Shown piece after piece: positions 8,655 to 16,466 of a DNA stretch of 64,000 nt; the stretch's first letter is position 1, and the number at the start of each line of letters is the position of its first letter. The position numbers and the translations under genes were made by a program. The notes under the pieces were generated by a model that was not told the DNA's origin, made no database searches, and saw only the letters and a program-made list of their open reading frames with translations. Origin of the DNA: Jannaschia formosa (GTDB lineage: Bacteria; Pseudomonadota; Alphaproteobacteria; Rhodobacterales; Rhodobacteraceae); NCBI RefSeq assembly GCF_003340555.1, contig NZ_QPLJ01000019.1, positions 1-64,000 on the forward strand, given 5' to 3'.

Positions 8655-8972
8655 TTCGGGCGGGCTCCGAGGGCATGGGGTTTGGCGGTGGCTTACGGCG
8701 CGGCGCGTCGGCCTTCAAGACGCCTTCCCGTGCCGCGGGAACGCGAGGCCGGAGGCGACCAAATGCGTCGGGAATGTGACGAATGCTTGATCGAACCAAG
8801 ACATTGCCCATATGAAGGCGCTGATCGGCGGGTTTGTAGCAGGTTTTGTAGGGTTCGCGAACAACGTATGCACGTGGTGCATATGAGGTATAAGAAAAAG
8901 ACATGGCCGCGAGGCGGTCCTGTCTGCTAGTCGGACCCACCGGGACGAGAGAAACGACTTCAGGAGTACGGG
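8655..8972. other. Divergent promoter region between efp and the DUF6280 gene
   Basis: No gene is seen in these 318 bases. The plus-side half is AT-richer than average and carries a direct repeat TTTGTAG-N4-TTTTGTAGG near 8833-8852, an inverted repeat at 8868-8882 and TATAAG at 8889-8894, a possible -10 element about 80 bases before the DUF6280 start. Confidence 0.5.
8868..8882. promoter_or_regulatory. Inverted repeat, candidate operator
   Basis: ATGCAC-GTG-GTGCAT is a perfect six-base inverted repeat around a three-base centre. It lies where the -35 region would be for the TATAAG at 8889, so a bound regulator would affect the DUF6280 gene. The regulator is unknown. Confidence 0.45.
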
Positions 8973-9296
8973 ATGACCGATTTTGTCGATGCGACTGCGT
9001 TCAACTTCGAACAGGGGCAACGTGCGCGCAAGCTGTTCGCCGCCGTGGTCCTGGCCGCGCTCGACGATGCCATCTCGGATGACAAGAAATACGGCAACGG
9101 GCCTGAGCAGATCGCGCGCTGGGCGCGGTCGCGCGACGGGCGCGAAGTGCTGTCCTGCGCGGGGATCGACCCCAACGAGCGCGTCGTCGCCGGGCTGATG
9201 GAATTCGTCGGACGCGGCGTGCGGACTTCGGTCGCACTGTCGCGCGAGGAGAGCGAGCGGCGTCAGGCCGCGGAACTGGCGGCCGAAGCCGCCTGA
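8973..9296 (+). CDS. DUF6280-type small conserved protein
   Basis: A 107-residue soluble protein, MTDFVDATAFNFEQG at the start, then a helical region with DDKKYGNGPEQIARWA, REVLSCAGIDPNERV and a charged Ala/Glu tail. I recognise it as a small protein widespread in Rhodobacterales and carried there under the DUF6280 label; no biochemical role is known to me. AGGAG lies just before the ATG at 8973. The 5' region is long and has repeat structure suggestive of regulation. A strong terminator follows the stop codon. It has one Cys and no transmembrane segment or signal peptide. Confidence 0.8.
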   Translation: MTDFVDATAFNFEQGQRARKLFAAVVLAALDDAISDDKKYGNGPEQIARWARSRDGREVLSCAGIDPNERVVAGLMEFVGRGVRTSVALSREESERRQAAELAAEAA

Positions 9297-9312
9297 TCCG
9301 ACACGGATTACG

Positions 9313-9350
9313 GAAAGGGCGTCGCGACCGGAGGGTTGCGGCGCCCTTTC
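9313..9350. terminator. Bidirectional intrinsic terminator-like hairpin
   Basis: GAAAGGGCG-T-CGC pairs with GCG-G-CGCCCTTTC across a 12-base loop, followed by TCGTTTCG on the plus strand and preceded by A-rich sequence. It separates the convergent DUF6280 and VIT-type genes. Confidence 0.8.
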
Positions 9351-9360
9351 TCGTTTCGCT

Positions 9361-10065
9361 TCAGACGGTGACGCCGAACAGCCATCCCACGGCGGCGGTG
9401 ACCGCCATGGCGAAGACGCCCCAGCCGACCACCCGCACCACCGCCGGCCGAAGCGGCGCCGCGCCCGCCTTGGCACCCAGCGCGCCCAGCACCGCGAGCG
9501 CCAGGACGGTGACGACCAGCACGGTCGGGATGATTGCCGAAGCGGGCGAGAGCCAGGCGGCGAGCACCGGAACCGAAGCGGCCAGGCTGAAGGTCGCGCC
9601 GGAGGCCAGCGCCGCCTGGAGCGGGTTCGCCTGATGGGCTTCGGACAGGCCAAGCTCGTCGCGGACATGGGCGGCCAGTGCGTCCTTCTCGGTCAGCTCG
9701 CGCGCGACCGTCTCGGCGGTGGCGCGGCTGAGCCCGCGGGCTTCGTAGATCGCGACCAGCTCCTCGAACTCCGCCTCGGGCGTCTCTTCCAGCGCGGCCT
9801 CCTCGCGCTTGATGTCGGCACGCTCGATATCGGATTGCGACGAGACCGAAACGTATTCGCCCGCCGCCATCGACATCGCCCCGGCCACCAGGCCGGCGAC
9901 CCCGGCGATCATCACCGCCCGCGGCGCCGGGTCGGCGGCGGCGACGCCGACTACGAGGGAGGAGACCGAGACGATCCCGTCATTGGCCCCCAGCACCGCT
10001 GCCCGCAGCCAATTGCTGCGATTGACGTAATGGGGGTCGTCGGGATGGGTGCTGCCCGCGGTCAT
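9361..10065 (-). CDS. VIT1/CCC1-family transporter
   Basis: A 234-residue membrane protein of the vacuolar iron transporter-like (VIT1/CCC1, nodulin-21-like) family, which moves Fe2+ or Mn2+ out of the cytoplasm. Typical blocks are WLRAAVLGANDGIVSVSSLVVGV in TM1, MSMAAGEYVSVSSQSD in TM2, an acidic cytoplasmic stretch EEAALEETPEAEFEEL that would bind metal, and three C-terminal membrane helices. About five membrane segments in all. GGAGG precedes the ATG at 10065; the frame extends upstream but loses family similarity. The ion specificity is not readable. Confidence 0.92.
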   Translation of the reverse strand: MTAGSTHPDDPHYVNRSNWLRAAVLGANDGIVSVSSLVVGVAAADPAPRAVMIAGVAGLVAGAMSMAAGEYVSVSSQSDIERADIKREEAALEETPEAEFEELVAIYEARGLSRATAETVARELTEKDALAAHVRDELGLSEAHQANPLQAALASGATFSLAASVPVLAAWLSPASAIIPTVLVVTVLALAVLGALGAKAGAAPLRPAVVRVVGWGVFAMAVTAAVGWLFGVTV

Positions 10066-10320
10066 GTCGCCCCTCCGGGTCGGTGAAGGGCGGCCGGTCG
10101 CTGGACCCGACTGCGGCATCCCCAGACGCGGCGGGCCGCGTGGGCTATCGACGCGGGGGAAGCGATCGGCTTCGTTCCGCGCGGTGCAGTCTGTAGCGTC
10201 ATCGGAGGTGACCTGCGGTGGTGATCGTCGCCTCGAGCCCTGGCGAAGCCCGATGAGTAATGGTCCGAAGGCCGCGGCCACGTCCGCCTTCGGGCGTCCC
10301 GGCCTCACGGGGACGGGCGG

Positions 10321-10824
10321 TCAGTCGAACTCCTCGCCCGACATCATCAGGCGCAACTCGCGCCGGACCAGCTTGCGGACGTTGCGGGTGATCCGCTCGC
10401 CCAGGGCGCCGGCCAGTTCCTGCCGGACGATCTCGGCGATCAATTCGCGCAGGGCCTCGTCGCCGCCGATCCGGGCCGAGAGGTCCGACAGGTCGGCGGG
10501 GGCCTCGGCGCGCCCGGGCGCGGCGTCCTTCGGCCCGACGGGGTCGGGCGTCGGCTCGGGATCGGTCAGCGGCAGGATCGGGGCGACGTCCTCTTCGGGC
10601 GGGGCGATGTTCGGCGCCTCGGCCTCGTCCGTCTCCTCTTCCTCGGGGGCAGGCTCCGGCAGACCCTGAACTGTCTGGAACGGGTCCTCCGGCTCGGTCA
10701 CGCGCTGCGCCTGGTCCAGGATCAGCGCGCGGCTGGCGCGGGCCTCGACGGCGGCGCCGGCCTCGTTCGCGACGAGGCGCCGGATCGACGAGAGCACGTC
10801 CTCTATGTCGTTGCGCTGTCCCAT
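10321..10824 (-). CDS. PopZ/DUF2497-like acidic proline-rich protein
   Basis: A 167-residue cytoplasmic protein with three parts: a short N-terminal amphipathic helix (about 5-20, DIEDVLSSIRRLVANE), a disordered Pro/Glu/Asp-rich linker (about 43-110), and C-terminal helices (about 121-160, ending NVRKLVRREL). This is the layout of PopZ, the polar scaffold that tethers the chromosome origin in alphaproteobacteria, and the N-terminal IEDVLSSIRRLV resembles the DUF2497 start. The match is of architecture and short motifs, not a firm assignment. It lies upstream of tolC and pcm transcriptionally in no obvious operon: it follows tolC by 66 bases on the same strand. Confidence 0.55.
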   Translation of the reverse strand: MGQRNDIEDVLSSIRRLVANEAGAAVEARASRALILDQAQRVTEPEDPFQTVQGLPEPAPEEEETDEAEAPNIAPPEEDVAPILPLTDPEPTPDPVGPKDAAPGRAEAPADLSDLSARIGGDEALRELIAEIVRQELAGALGERITRNVRKLVRRELRLMMSGEEFD

Positions 10825-10890
10825 GGCCCCGATCTCTCCTGCTGCCGCTTCAGTGTAGCACGGGCCGCGGCATGCGCCACAATTTCGCGC

Positions 10891-12306
10891 CTAGTCCCGT
10901 CCGAAGCGCCGCAAGACGCTGTCGAGCCGGCCACCCTGCGGCGAGGGCGACACGGCGGGCGCGTTCGCGACCTGGTTGTGATAGTCCGTCGGGTCGTAGC
11001 GCTCGACGCTGAGCCCGAGATGATCGGTGGTCATCAGCCCCATCGCCGCCAGAACCTGATAGACGGCGAGTTGCGCGTCGATCTCGGCCTGCAGCGCGGC
11101 AGTCCGCGCGTCCAGAAGCTCCTGCTCGGCGTCGAGCACGTCGAGCGTGGTCCGCGCGCCAAGCAGCGCCTCCTCGCGGAAGCCCTCGAAGGCGAGCTGG
11201 GCGGAGCGGACCTGCTGCTGCGAGGCGATGATCTGCGCCCGTGCGATCCGGAGCAGCGCCCAGGCCTGGCCGACGCCGTCGACGACGCTTCGCGCCTCGG
11301 CCTCGAGCGCGGCTCGCGCGGCCTGCGCGTTGGCGATCGCGCGGCGGTTCAGCGCCGAGAGGCGGCCGCCGTTGTAGATCGGCACCGAGCCGGTGATGCC
11401 TGCCGTGAGAGACGGGTCGCCGCCACTCGCCCGCGAGGAACTGACGCTGCTGCGGAAGTCGATCGTCGGCAGGCGATCCGCCTCGGCGGCATTGGCGATC
11501 AGCGTCGCGGCCGCCACGTCGTGTTGCGCCGCGATGATCGTCGGGTGGATCTGGAGCGCGATGGCCTGCGCCCGCTCCACGTCCGGCGGCAGCTCCGGCG
11601 AGGGGGGCGGCGGCTCGAGGCTGCCCGAAGGCAGCACGCCTGTGACGAGGCGATAGCTCTCGCGCTGGATGTCGACCTGCCCGCGCGCGTTGGCGAGCAG
11701 CGATTGCGCGGCGGCCAGTCGGGCCTCGGCGATGGTGACGTCGGTCCGCGTGACCTCGCCGACCTCGAAGCGGTCCTCCGCGGCGCGCAGCTGCTCGCTG
11801 AGCAGCCGCAGGTTGCTTTCGCGCAGGTCGACGTTCCGGATCGTCTGGATCAGGCTCAGATAGGCGCGCGCCGCCTGAAGCAGCAGCAACTGCTCCTGCT
11901 GGATCAGGCGGTAGCGCCCGGCCAGCACAGCCTCTTTCGCGGCGCCGAGGCGCATGAGGCGCTGGCCGCCGTCGAGTAGCGTGTAGTCGAGGATGAGCGA
12001 CAGCGACGCGCTGGTCACGTTCGGGGCGGCCCCACCGTTGAACGTGCGCGACAGAGCGGCCTGGCCGTTGATCGCCGGTCTCAGGGCCGAGACCGCGACG
12101 GCCACGTCCTCGTCCACCGCCCGCAGCAGCAGGCGCTGTTGCTCCAGCAGTGGCGAGTTGCGGTAGGTCTGCACGAAGGCGTCGGCCAGGCTCTCGGCCC
12201 AGGCGCCGGAGGCGGCGAGCGCCGAGAGCGCCGAGAGCGCCGAGCCCATCAGCAAGGCGCGAACTGTCCTGCCGAAGGTCCCGCGCCGTCCGTTCCGTCC
12301 CTCCAT
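10891..12306 (-). CDS. tolC: TolC-family outer-membrane efflux channel
   Basis: A 471-residue TolC-like protein, the outer-membrane tunnel for type I secretion and RND/ABC efflux. A signal peptide (about 1-30, ending SGAWAES) is followed by two repeated outer membrane efflux protein domains rich in long helices: SLADAFVQTYRNSP, QAARAYLSLIQT, RFEVGEVTRTDVTIAEARLAAA in the first half and ALLGARTTLDVLDAEQELLDAR in the second, the usual paired motif. The start at 12306 has a GAGGGAG-type site before it. pcm ends 79 bases upstream on the same strand, the usual order in this group. The inner-membrane partners are not in the window. Confidence 0.93.
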   Translation of the reverse strand: MEGRNGRRGTFGRTVRALLMGSALSALSALAASGAWAESLADAFVQTYRNSPLLEQQRLLLRAVDEDVAVAVSALRPAINGQAALSRTFNGGAAPNVTSASLSLILDYTLLDGGQRLMRLGAAKEAVLAGRYRLIQQEQLLLLQAARAYLSLIQTIRNVDLRESNLRLLSEQLRAAEDRFEVGEVTRTDVTIAEARLAAAQSLLANARGQVDIQRESYRLVTGVLPSGSLEPPPPSPELPPDVERAQAIALQIHPTIIAAQHDVAAATLIANAAEADRLPTIDFRSSVSSSRASGGDPSLTAGITGSVPIYNGGRLSALNRRAIANAQAARAALEAEARSVVDGVGQAWALLRIARAQIIASQQQVRSAQLAFEGFREEALLGARTTLDVLDAEQELLDARTAALQAEIDAQLAVYQVLAAMGLMTTDHLGLSVERYDPTDYHNQVANAPAVSPSPQGGRLDSVLRRFGRD

Positions 12307-12385
12307 CTGCCTGCTCCCTCGCTTCGGCTCTGCGGCCTGTTTTCGTCGGTCGTCATGGCCGCCCGCACCCGGCGGCCGCCTCGCT

Positions 12386-13039
12386 CTAGAAGGTGAAGGC
12401 CTGCGCCTGCGCGAAACCCGGCAGGACCGGGGCCCCGGCATTGAAGGCGTAGCGCCAGGTCACGCGGCCGCCGACGCGGTGGCCGAGCCGCGCCTCGCCC
12501 AGCGCGCCACGCTGAAACAGCGCGATGATGCGGCCGTCCTCCTTCAGCTGGTCGGTCAGCGCCTCGGGCAGGGTCTCGACCCCGCCCTCGATCAGGATGA
12601 CGTCGAAGGGCGCGGCCTTCGGCGCGCCCTCGGCCAGCGGGCCGGTCAGCACCGCGGCGTTGTCCACGCCCTGTGCCGACAGCGTCGCCTCGGCCTCGGC
12701 GGCCATCGCCTCATCCTCCTCGACCATGACGACCGAGGCGGTCATCCGCGCCAGCACCGCCGCGGAATAGCCCAGGCCGCCGCCGACGATCAGCACCTCG
12801 TCCTCGATATCGAGATCCAGAACGTCCAGCATCTTGGCGAAGGTCCGCGCCTCCGGCATCTCGCGCCCGCCGCCGAGCGGAACGGGCGCGTCCATATAGG
12901 CCACGGGCCGTGCCGCCATCGGAACGAAATCCTCGCGCGGGATGTCGAGCATCGCGGCGATGATCGGGAATTTGGTCACGTCTGATGGCCGGACCTGTGT
13001 GTCGACCATCATCGTGCGGAGCGGTTGGGACGCGGTCAT
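12386..13039 (-). CDS. pcm: Protein-L-isoaspartate O-methyltransferase
   Basis: A 217-residue enzyme of the PCMT family, which methylates isoaspartate in damaged proteins with S-adenosylmethionine. The substrate zone [19 protein letters not shown] and [17 protein letters not shown] are recognisable, followed by the SAM-binding motif [18 protein letters not shown], which is looser than the usual G-x-G-x-G, and [10 protein letters not shown] for the ribose-binding acid. Because motif I is atypical, the Rhodobacterales paralogue next to tolC might have another methyl acceptor. The 5' leader is long, 351 bases to the next gene, and holds strong hairpins. Confidence 0.88.
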   Translation of the reverse strand: MTASQPLRTMMVDTQVRPSDVTKFPIIAAMLDIPREDFVPMAARPVAYMDAPVPLGGGREMPEARTFAKMLDVLDLDIEDEVLIVGGGLGYSAAVLARMTASVVMVEEDEAMAAEAEATLSAQGVDNAAVLTGPLAEGAPKAAPFDVILIEGGVETLPEALTDQLKEDGRIIALFQRGALGEARLGHRVGGRVTWRYAFNAGAPVLPGFAQAQAFTF

Positions 13040-13190
13040 ATGAAATCTGAACCCATCGGTCTACTTCCTCGTCATCCCCAGATTGCACGACCCCGCCCTC
13101 CGCGCAACGGGCTAAGGCCCCGGGGCGCCCGCTTGTCTCGCCCGGCCGGGGTGTCGGTGTCACAGTGGCGGAATTTCGCTGCGGAAGCGG

Positions 13191-13288
13191 TCCGGCGGGG
13201 CGCGGAGCCTGCCCGCCCCGCCGGAGATGAATGCGGCCACGGGGGAAGCGGCCGCAAGGCGCCGCCCGGGGGAAGGGGGGCGGCGCCT
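13191..13288 (-). ncRNA. Candidate structured RNA: three tandem hairpins with C-rich loops
   Basis: Three perfect stems follow each other: 13257-13266 with 13279-13288 (10 pairs, extendable to 11), 13232-13238 with 13250-13256 (7 pairs), and 13191-13202 with 13214-13225 (12 pairs). Read on the minus strand, the loops of the first two are CCCTTCCCCC and GCTTCCCCCGT, so both present CTTCCCCC, which could pair with ribosome-binding sequences. The structure is seen directly; transcription is inferred. It could instead be a leader of pcm or a terminator for the DUF1206 gene, although no T-run follows. Confidence 0.45.
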
Positions 13289-13343
13289 GACGGGGCGTGT
13301 TGTCGTCCTGAACGGTATAGAAAACCTTAACCCGTTGGCACCG

Positions 13344-13357
13344 TTGACAATTATCAA
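13344..13357. promoter_or_regulatory. FNR/CRP-family-like box
   Basis: TTGAC-AATT-ATCAA matches the FNR (FnrL) consensus TTGAT-N4-ATCAA with one mismatch and lies within a 16-base near-palindrome (13343-13358). On the minus strand it is about 30 bases upstream of CTATAC (13320-13315), close to the spacing of an activator site overlapping -35, pointing toward the hairpin cluster and pcm. Confidence 0.5.
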
Positions 13358-13390
13358 CTTCAGGTTGTCAGGTGCGCGGCATCTTTCCCC

Positions 13391-14221
13391 TCACGTTGCA
13401 GCCTTCAGCTCCGCTCCGAGCGAGGTGATGTCGTCATGCGGCACCTTCTCGATGATACGGTAGGCGGCATTCGCGAAGCAGAAGAAGGCGAATCCCAGCA
13501 GGCCGAGGCAGAGCGCGATGACGAGGACGTTGCCGAAGGGCTGGTTGGCCAGGAAGTCGAAGACCTGGCCCAGGCCGCCCGCCTCCTGCGGGTCGCCGTT
13601 CAGCGCGGCGAGCCCGAGGAAGAAACCGACGATGCCGACGACGACGCCCTGCGCCACGACGCCCGCGCGCAGCGCCGCGTCGTATTTGCGGGTGAACCTG
13701 TTGGCCTTCAGCTTGTGCCGGTAGGACGCCTTCCAGGCCTTCCCGAAGTAATAGATCGCCGCGCCGAGGGTGCAGAGCGCCCCGAAGCCCAGGATCCAGC
13801 GGCCCGCGGGCCAGCCGAGGACGGTCGCGACCGCCGACTCGACCCCGCTTCCGCCGCCGCCGCTGCGGTCGCCCATCGCGATCAACGCTGCCGTGACGCC
13901 CAGCGCGCCGTGGATGAGACCGGTCACGACCATCCCGGCGCGGGCGACCAGCCCCTCGCCGTCGCTGCCGTAATCCTCGAGATCGGCCCAGGCATCGGTC
14001 AGGCGCCAGACCGCATAGGCCAGAAGGCCGATGGCGATGAGCCACAGCACGACCATGCCCCAGGTGCTGCCCGACAGCCGGGCCAGCACCGAGGACGTGC
14101 CCTGCGCCGTCCCTCCGGACCAGATCGCCCAGAGCGAGATGCCGGCGATCGCGAGATATGTGACGCCCCGGCCCCCGTAGCCGGCGCGCATCACGGGAAT
14201 GGACCATCTGTAGTCGGACAT
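13391..14221 (-). CDS. DUF1206 family membrane protein
   Basis: A 276-residue integral membrane protein with about six transmembrane segments arranged as three similar pairs, each beginning with an R-x-G-x-x-x-x-G-x-x-Y/H pattern (RAGYGGRGVTYLAI, RAGMVVTGLIHGALG, RAGVVAQGVVVGIVG). That triple internal repeat is the mark of DUF1206, whose function is unknown. AGGAGA precedes the ATG at 14221. The gene starts 54 bases after the double ATPase gene ends, so it may be the last gene of the peptide transporter operon, but a role in uptake is not established. Confidence 0.88.
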   Translation of the reverse strand: MSDYRWSIPVMRAGYGGRGVTYLAIAGISLWAIWSGGTAQGTSSVLARLSGSTWGMVVLWLIAIGLLAYAVWRLTDAWADLEDYGSDGEGLVARAGMVVTGLIHGALGVTAALIAMGDRSGGGGSGVESAVATVLGWPAGRWILGFGALCTLGAAIYYFGKAWKASYRHKLKANRFTRKYDAALRAGVVAQGVVVGIVGFFLGLAALNGDPQEAGGLGQVFDFLANQPFGNVLVIALCLGLLGFAFFCFANAAYRIIEKVPHDDITSLGAELKAAT

Positions 14222-14275
14222 CGCGGCTCTCCTGCGGATCGATACGCCGATCAACGCCGGGACCCGCCTGCGGGT

Positions 14276-16363
14276 TCACTCCGCCGCGTGGACCTGGATC
14301 ACCGGCTCCATCGCGGCGAATTTTTCGGCCGACAGATGACACTTGACCTGATGCCCGCCCTCGCCGAACCGGACCATCGGCGGCACCTCGCGCTCGCACA
14401 GATTGCCCGGGACCTCGGACTTCCAGCGGCAGCGCGTCTGGAACGGGCAGCCCGAGGGCGGGTTCATCGCCGAGGGGATGTCGCCCTCCAGCACGATGTG
14501 CTTCTTCTTGACCTTGGTGTCCGCGATCGGGACGGCCGAGAGCAGCGCCTCCGTGTAGGGGTGGTAGGGCGGGGAGAAGACTTCGTCCGTGGTCCCGATC
14601 TCGACGACGTGGCCGAGATACATGACCATGACCCGGTCGCTCAGATACCGCACGATCGACAGGTCGTGGGAGATGAACAGAAGCGTCGTCCTCTGCTCGC
14701 GCTGGATCTCCATCAGCAGGTCGGTCACGGCGGCCTGCACCGAGACGTCGAGCGCCGAGACCGGCTCGTCCGCGACCACGATCCGCGCGTCGCCCGCGAA
14801 GGCGCGGGCGATGCCCACGCGCTGCTTCTGCCCGCCCGACAGCTGCCGCGGCATTCGGTCGGCGAATTCCCGCGGCAGCTTCACGAGGTCGAGAAGCTGC
14901 AGCATCCGCTCCCGCCGGTCGGCGTCGGACTTGCCGTAGTCGAACACCTCCAGCGCACGGATGATCTGACGACCCACGGTCATCGAGGGGTTCAGCGTGT
15001 CGAAGGGGTTCTGGAACACCATCTGGATGTCGGCGACCTGCTTGGTGCTCCGGTTCTCGATCGGCCTGCTCTGGATGTCCTCGTTGCCCATGGTGATGAT
15101 GCCGTCGGTCGCCGTCTCCAGCCCCATCAGCACCTTGGCGAGCGTGGACTTGCCGCAGCCGGACTCTCCGACGATGGCGAGCGTCTCGGATTCGCGTGCC
15201 TCGAAGTCGAGCGTCTCGTTGGCCTTCACCACCTTCTCGGAGCCTCGGCCGAACAGGGAGTTGGCCGCGACCTGGTAGTATTTCTTCAGGTCGCTGACCT
15301 TCAGGATCGGCGCGCCGATCTCGCGCGAGGTGGTCTCGATGGCCGCGGCGATGGGCGCGTTCCAGTCGATCTCCTCGAAGCGGATGCAGCGGGAATGGTG
15401 GCCCGGCCCGGCGTCGCGCATCGGGATCGGCTGCGCGTCGCAGCGGCCCTCCACGAAGTAGTCGCAGCGCGGGCCGAAATTGCAGCCCGGCGGGCGTTCG
15501 TGGGGCAGGGGGAAGTTGCCGGGGATGGCGACCAGCGGCCGCGCGTTCTTGTCGGCGCCGGGCAGGGGGATCGAGCGGAACAGCGCCTGCGTGTAGGGGT
15601 GGCGCATCCGGTCGAAGACCTCCTCGATGGCGCCGTCCTCGACCGCCTCGCCGGAATACATCACGCAGACGCGGTCGCAGGTCTCCAGCACGAGGCCGAG
15701 ATTGTGCGAGATGAACAGCATCGAGGTGCCGTATTTCTTGCCCAGGTCCTTCACCAGATCGACGATCCCCGCCTCGACGGTCACGTCCAGCGCCGTCGTC
15801 GGCTCGTCCAGGATCAGGAGCGCGGGCTTCGACATCAGCGCCATGGCGATGACGATGCGCTGCTGCTGCCCGCCCGACAGCTGGTGCGGATAGCTGTCGA
15901 GGATGCGGGCGGGGTCGGGCAGCTTCACGTCCGTGACGACCTGGAGCGCCATGTCATAGGCCTCCTTCTCGGAGACGTCGTCATGCAGGATCGGCACCTC
16001 CATCAGCTGCCGGCCGATCTTCATCGCCGGGTTCAGCGAGGCCATCGGTTCCTGGTAGATCATCGCAATCTCGTTGCCGCGGATGTCGCGCAGCTCCTCC
16101 TGGGACATCTTCGCGAGGTCGCGGCCCTTGAACCTGATCGAGCCGCCGACGACGGCCCCGTTCTTCCCGAGGTCCTGCATGACGCCCAGCGCGACCGTTG
16201 ACTTGCCGCAGCCCGACTCGCCGACGAGGCCCACCGCCTCGCCGGGCTGGACCACGACCGAGAAGTCCATCACCGCGGGGATTTCCCGCAGGCGCGTGAA
16301 GAAGGAGATCGAGAGGCGCTCGATCTCGAGGATGGGGCCCTGATAGTCGGGGTTCTGCTTCAT
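14276..16363 (-). CDS. Peptide-type ABC importer, fused double ATP-binding protein
   Basis: A 695-residue fusion of the two ATPases (DppD/OppD-like and DppF/OppF-like) of a peptide/nickel-type ABC importer. Both halves are complete: Walker A GESGCGKST at 48-56 and again near residue 400, signatures LSGGQQQR and LSGGQKQR, Walker B LLILDEPTTALD and IVVADEPVSALD, and H-loops. Each half ends with the Cys-containing oligopeptide-transporter C-terminal region (GCNFGPRCDY and GCPFQTRCRW). It powers uptake through the two permeases encoded just upstream. The ATG at 16363 was chosen by the start of the domain; its ribosome site is weak. Confidence 0.94.
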   Translation of the reverse strand: MKQNPDYQGPILEIERLSISFFTRLREIPAVMDFSVVVQPGEAVGLVGESGCGKSTVALGVMQDLGKNGAVVGGSIRFKGRDLAKMSQEELRDIRGNEIAMIYQEPMASLNPAMKIGRQLMEVPILHDDVSEKEAYDMALQVVTDVKLPDPARILDSYPHQLSGGQQQRIVIAMALMSKPALLILDEPTTALDVTVEAGIVDLVKDLGKKYGTSMLFISHNLGLVLETCDRVCVMYSGEAVEDGAIEEVFDRMRHPYTQALFRSIPLPGADKNARPLVAIPGNFPLPHERPPGCNFGPRCDYFVEGRCDAQPIPMRDAGPGHHSRCIRFEEIDWNAPIAAAIETTSREIGAPILKVSDLKKYYQVAANSLFGRGSEKVVKANETLDFEARESETLAIVGESGCGKSTLAKVLMGLETATDGIITMGNEDIQSRPIENRSTKQVADIQMVFQNPFDTLNPSMTVGRQIIRALEVFDYGKSDADRRERMLQLLDLVKLPREFADRMPRQLSGGQKQRVGIARAFAGDARIVVADEPVSALDVSVQAAVTDLLMEIQREQRTTLLFISHDLSIVRYLSDRVMVMYLGHVVEIGTTDEVFSPPYHPYTEALLSAVPIADTKVKKKHIVLEGDIPSAMNPPSGCPFQTRCRWKSEVPGNLCEREVPPMVRFGEGGHQVKCHLSAEKFAAMEPVIQVHAAE

Positions 16364-16389
16364 TTTCAAAGTCTCTCTTGGTGGAGAGC

Positions 16390-16424
16390 GCCGGGGGCTC
16401 TGCCCCCGGACCCCCGGAGTATTT
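16390..16424 (+). repeat. Dispersed GC-hairpin repeat, copy 1
   Basis: CCGGGGGC-TCT-GCCCCCGG forms a perfect 8-pair stem and is followed by ACCCCCGGAGTATTTT. Similar elements occur near 31791, 41845 and 53953 in this window. This copy lies between the permease and ATPase genes of the peptide transporter, oriented against transcription, and may attenuate or stabilise the operon message. Confidence 0.7.
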
Positions 16425-16466
16425 TCGGCCACAGGAAGGAGGGGACCGGACCCCGCCTCCTGTCGT

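Larger units (their letters stand above)
13040..13390. other. Gene-free structured interval between DUF1206 gene and pcm
   Basis: No credible protein gene is present in these 351 bases. The interval contains three adjacent hairpins (13191-13288), an FNR-like box (13344-13357) and a possible minus-strand -10 sequence CTATAC (13315-13320), each listed separately. It could be a long regulated leader of pcm or hold a small RNA gene. Confidence 0.6.

Noticed and set aside
13436-16201. Plus-strand open frame of 921 codons
   Set aside because: Antisense to the DUF1206 and double-ATPase genes and without family motifs.
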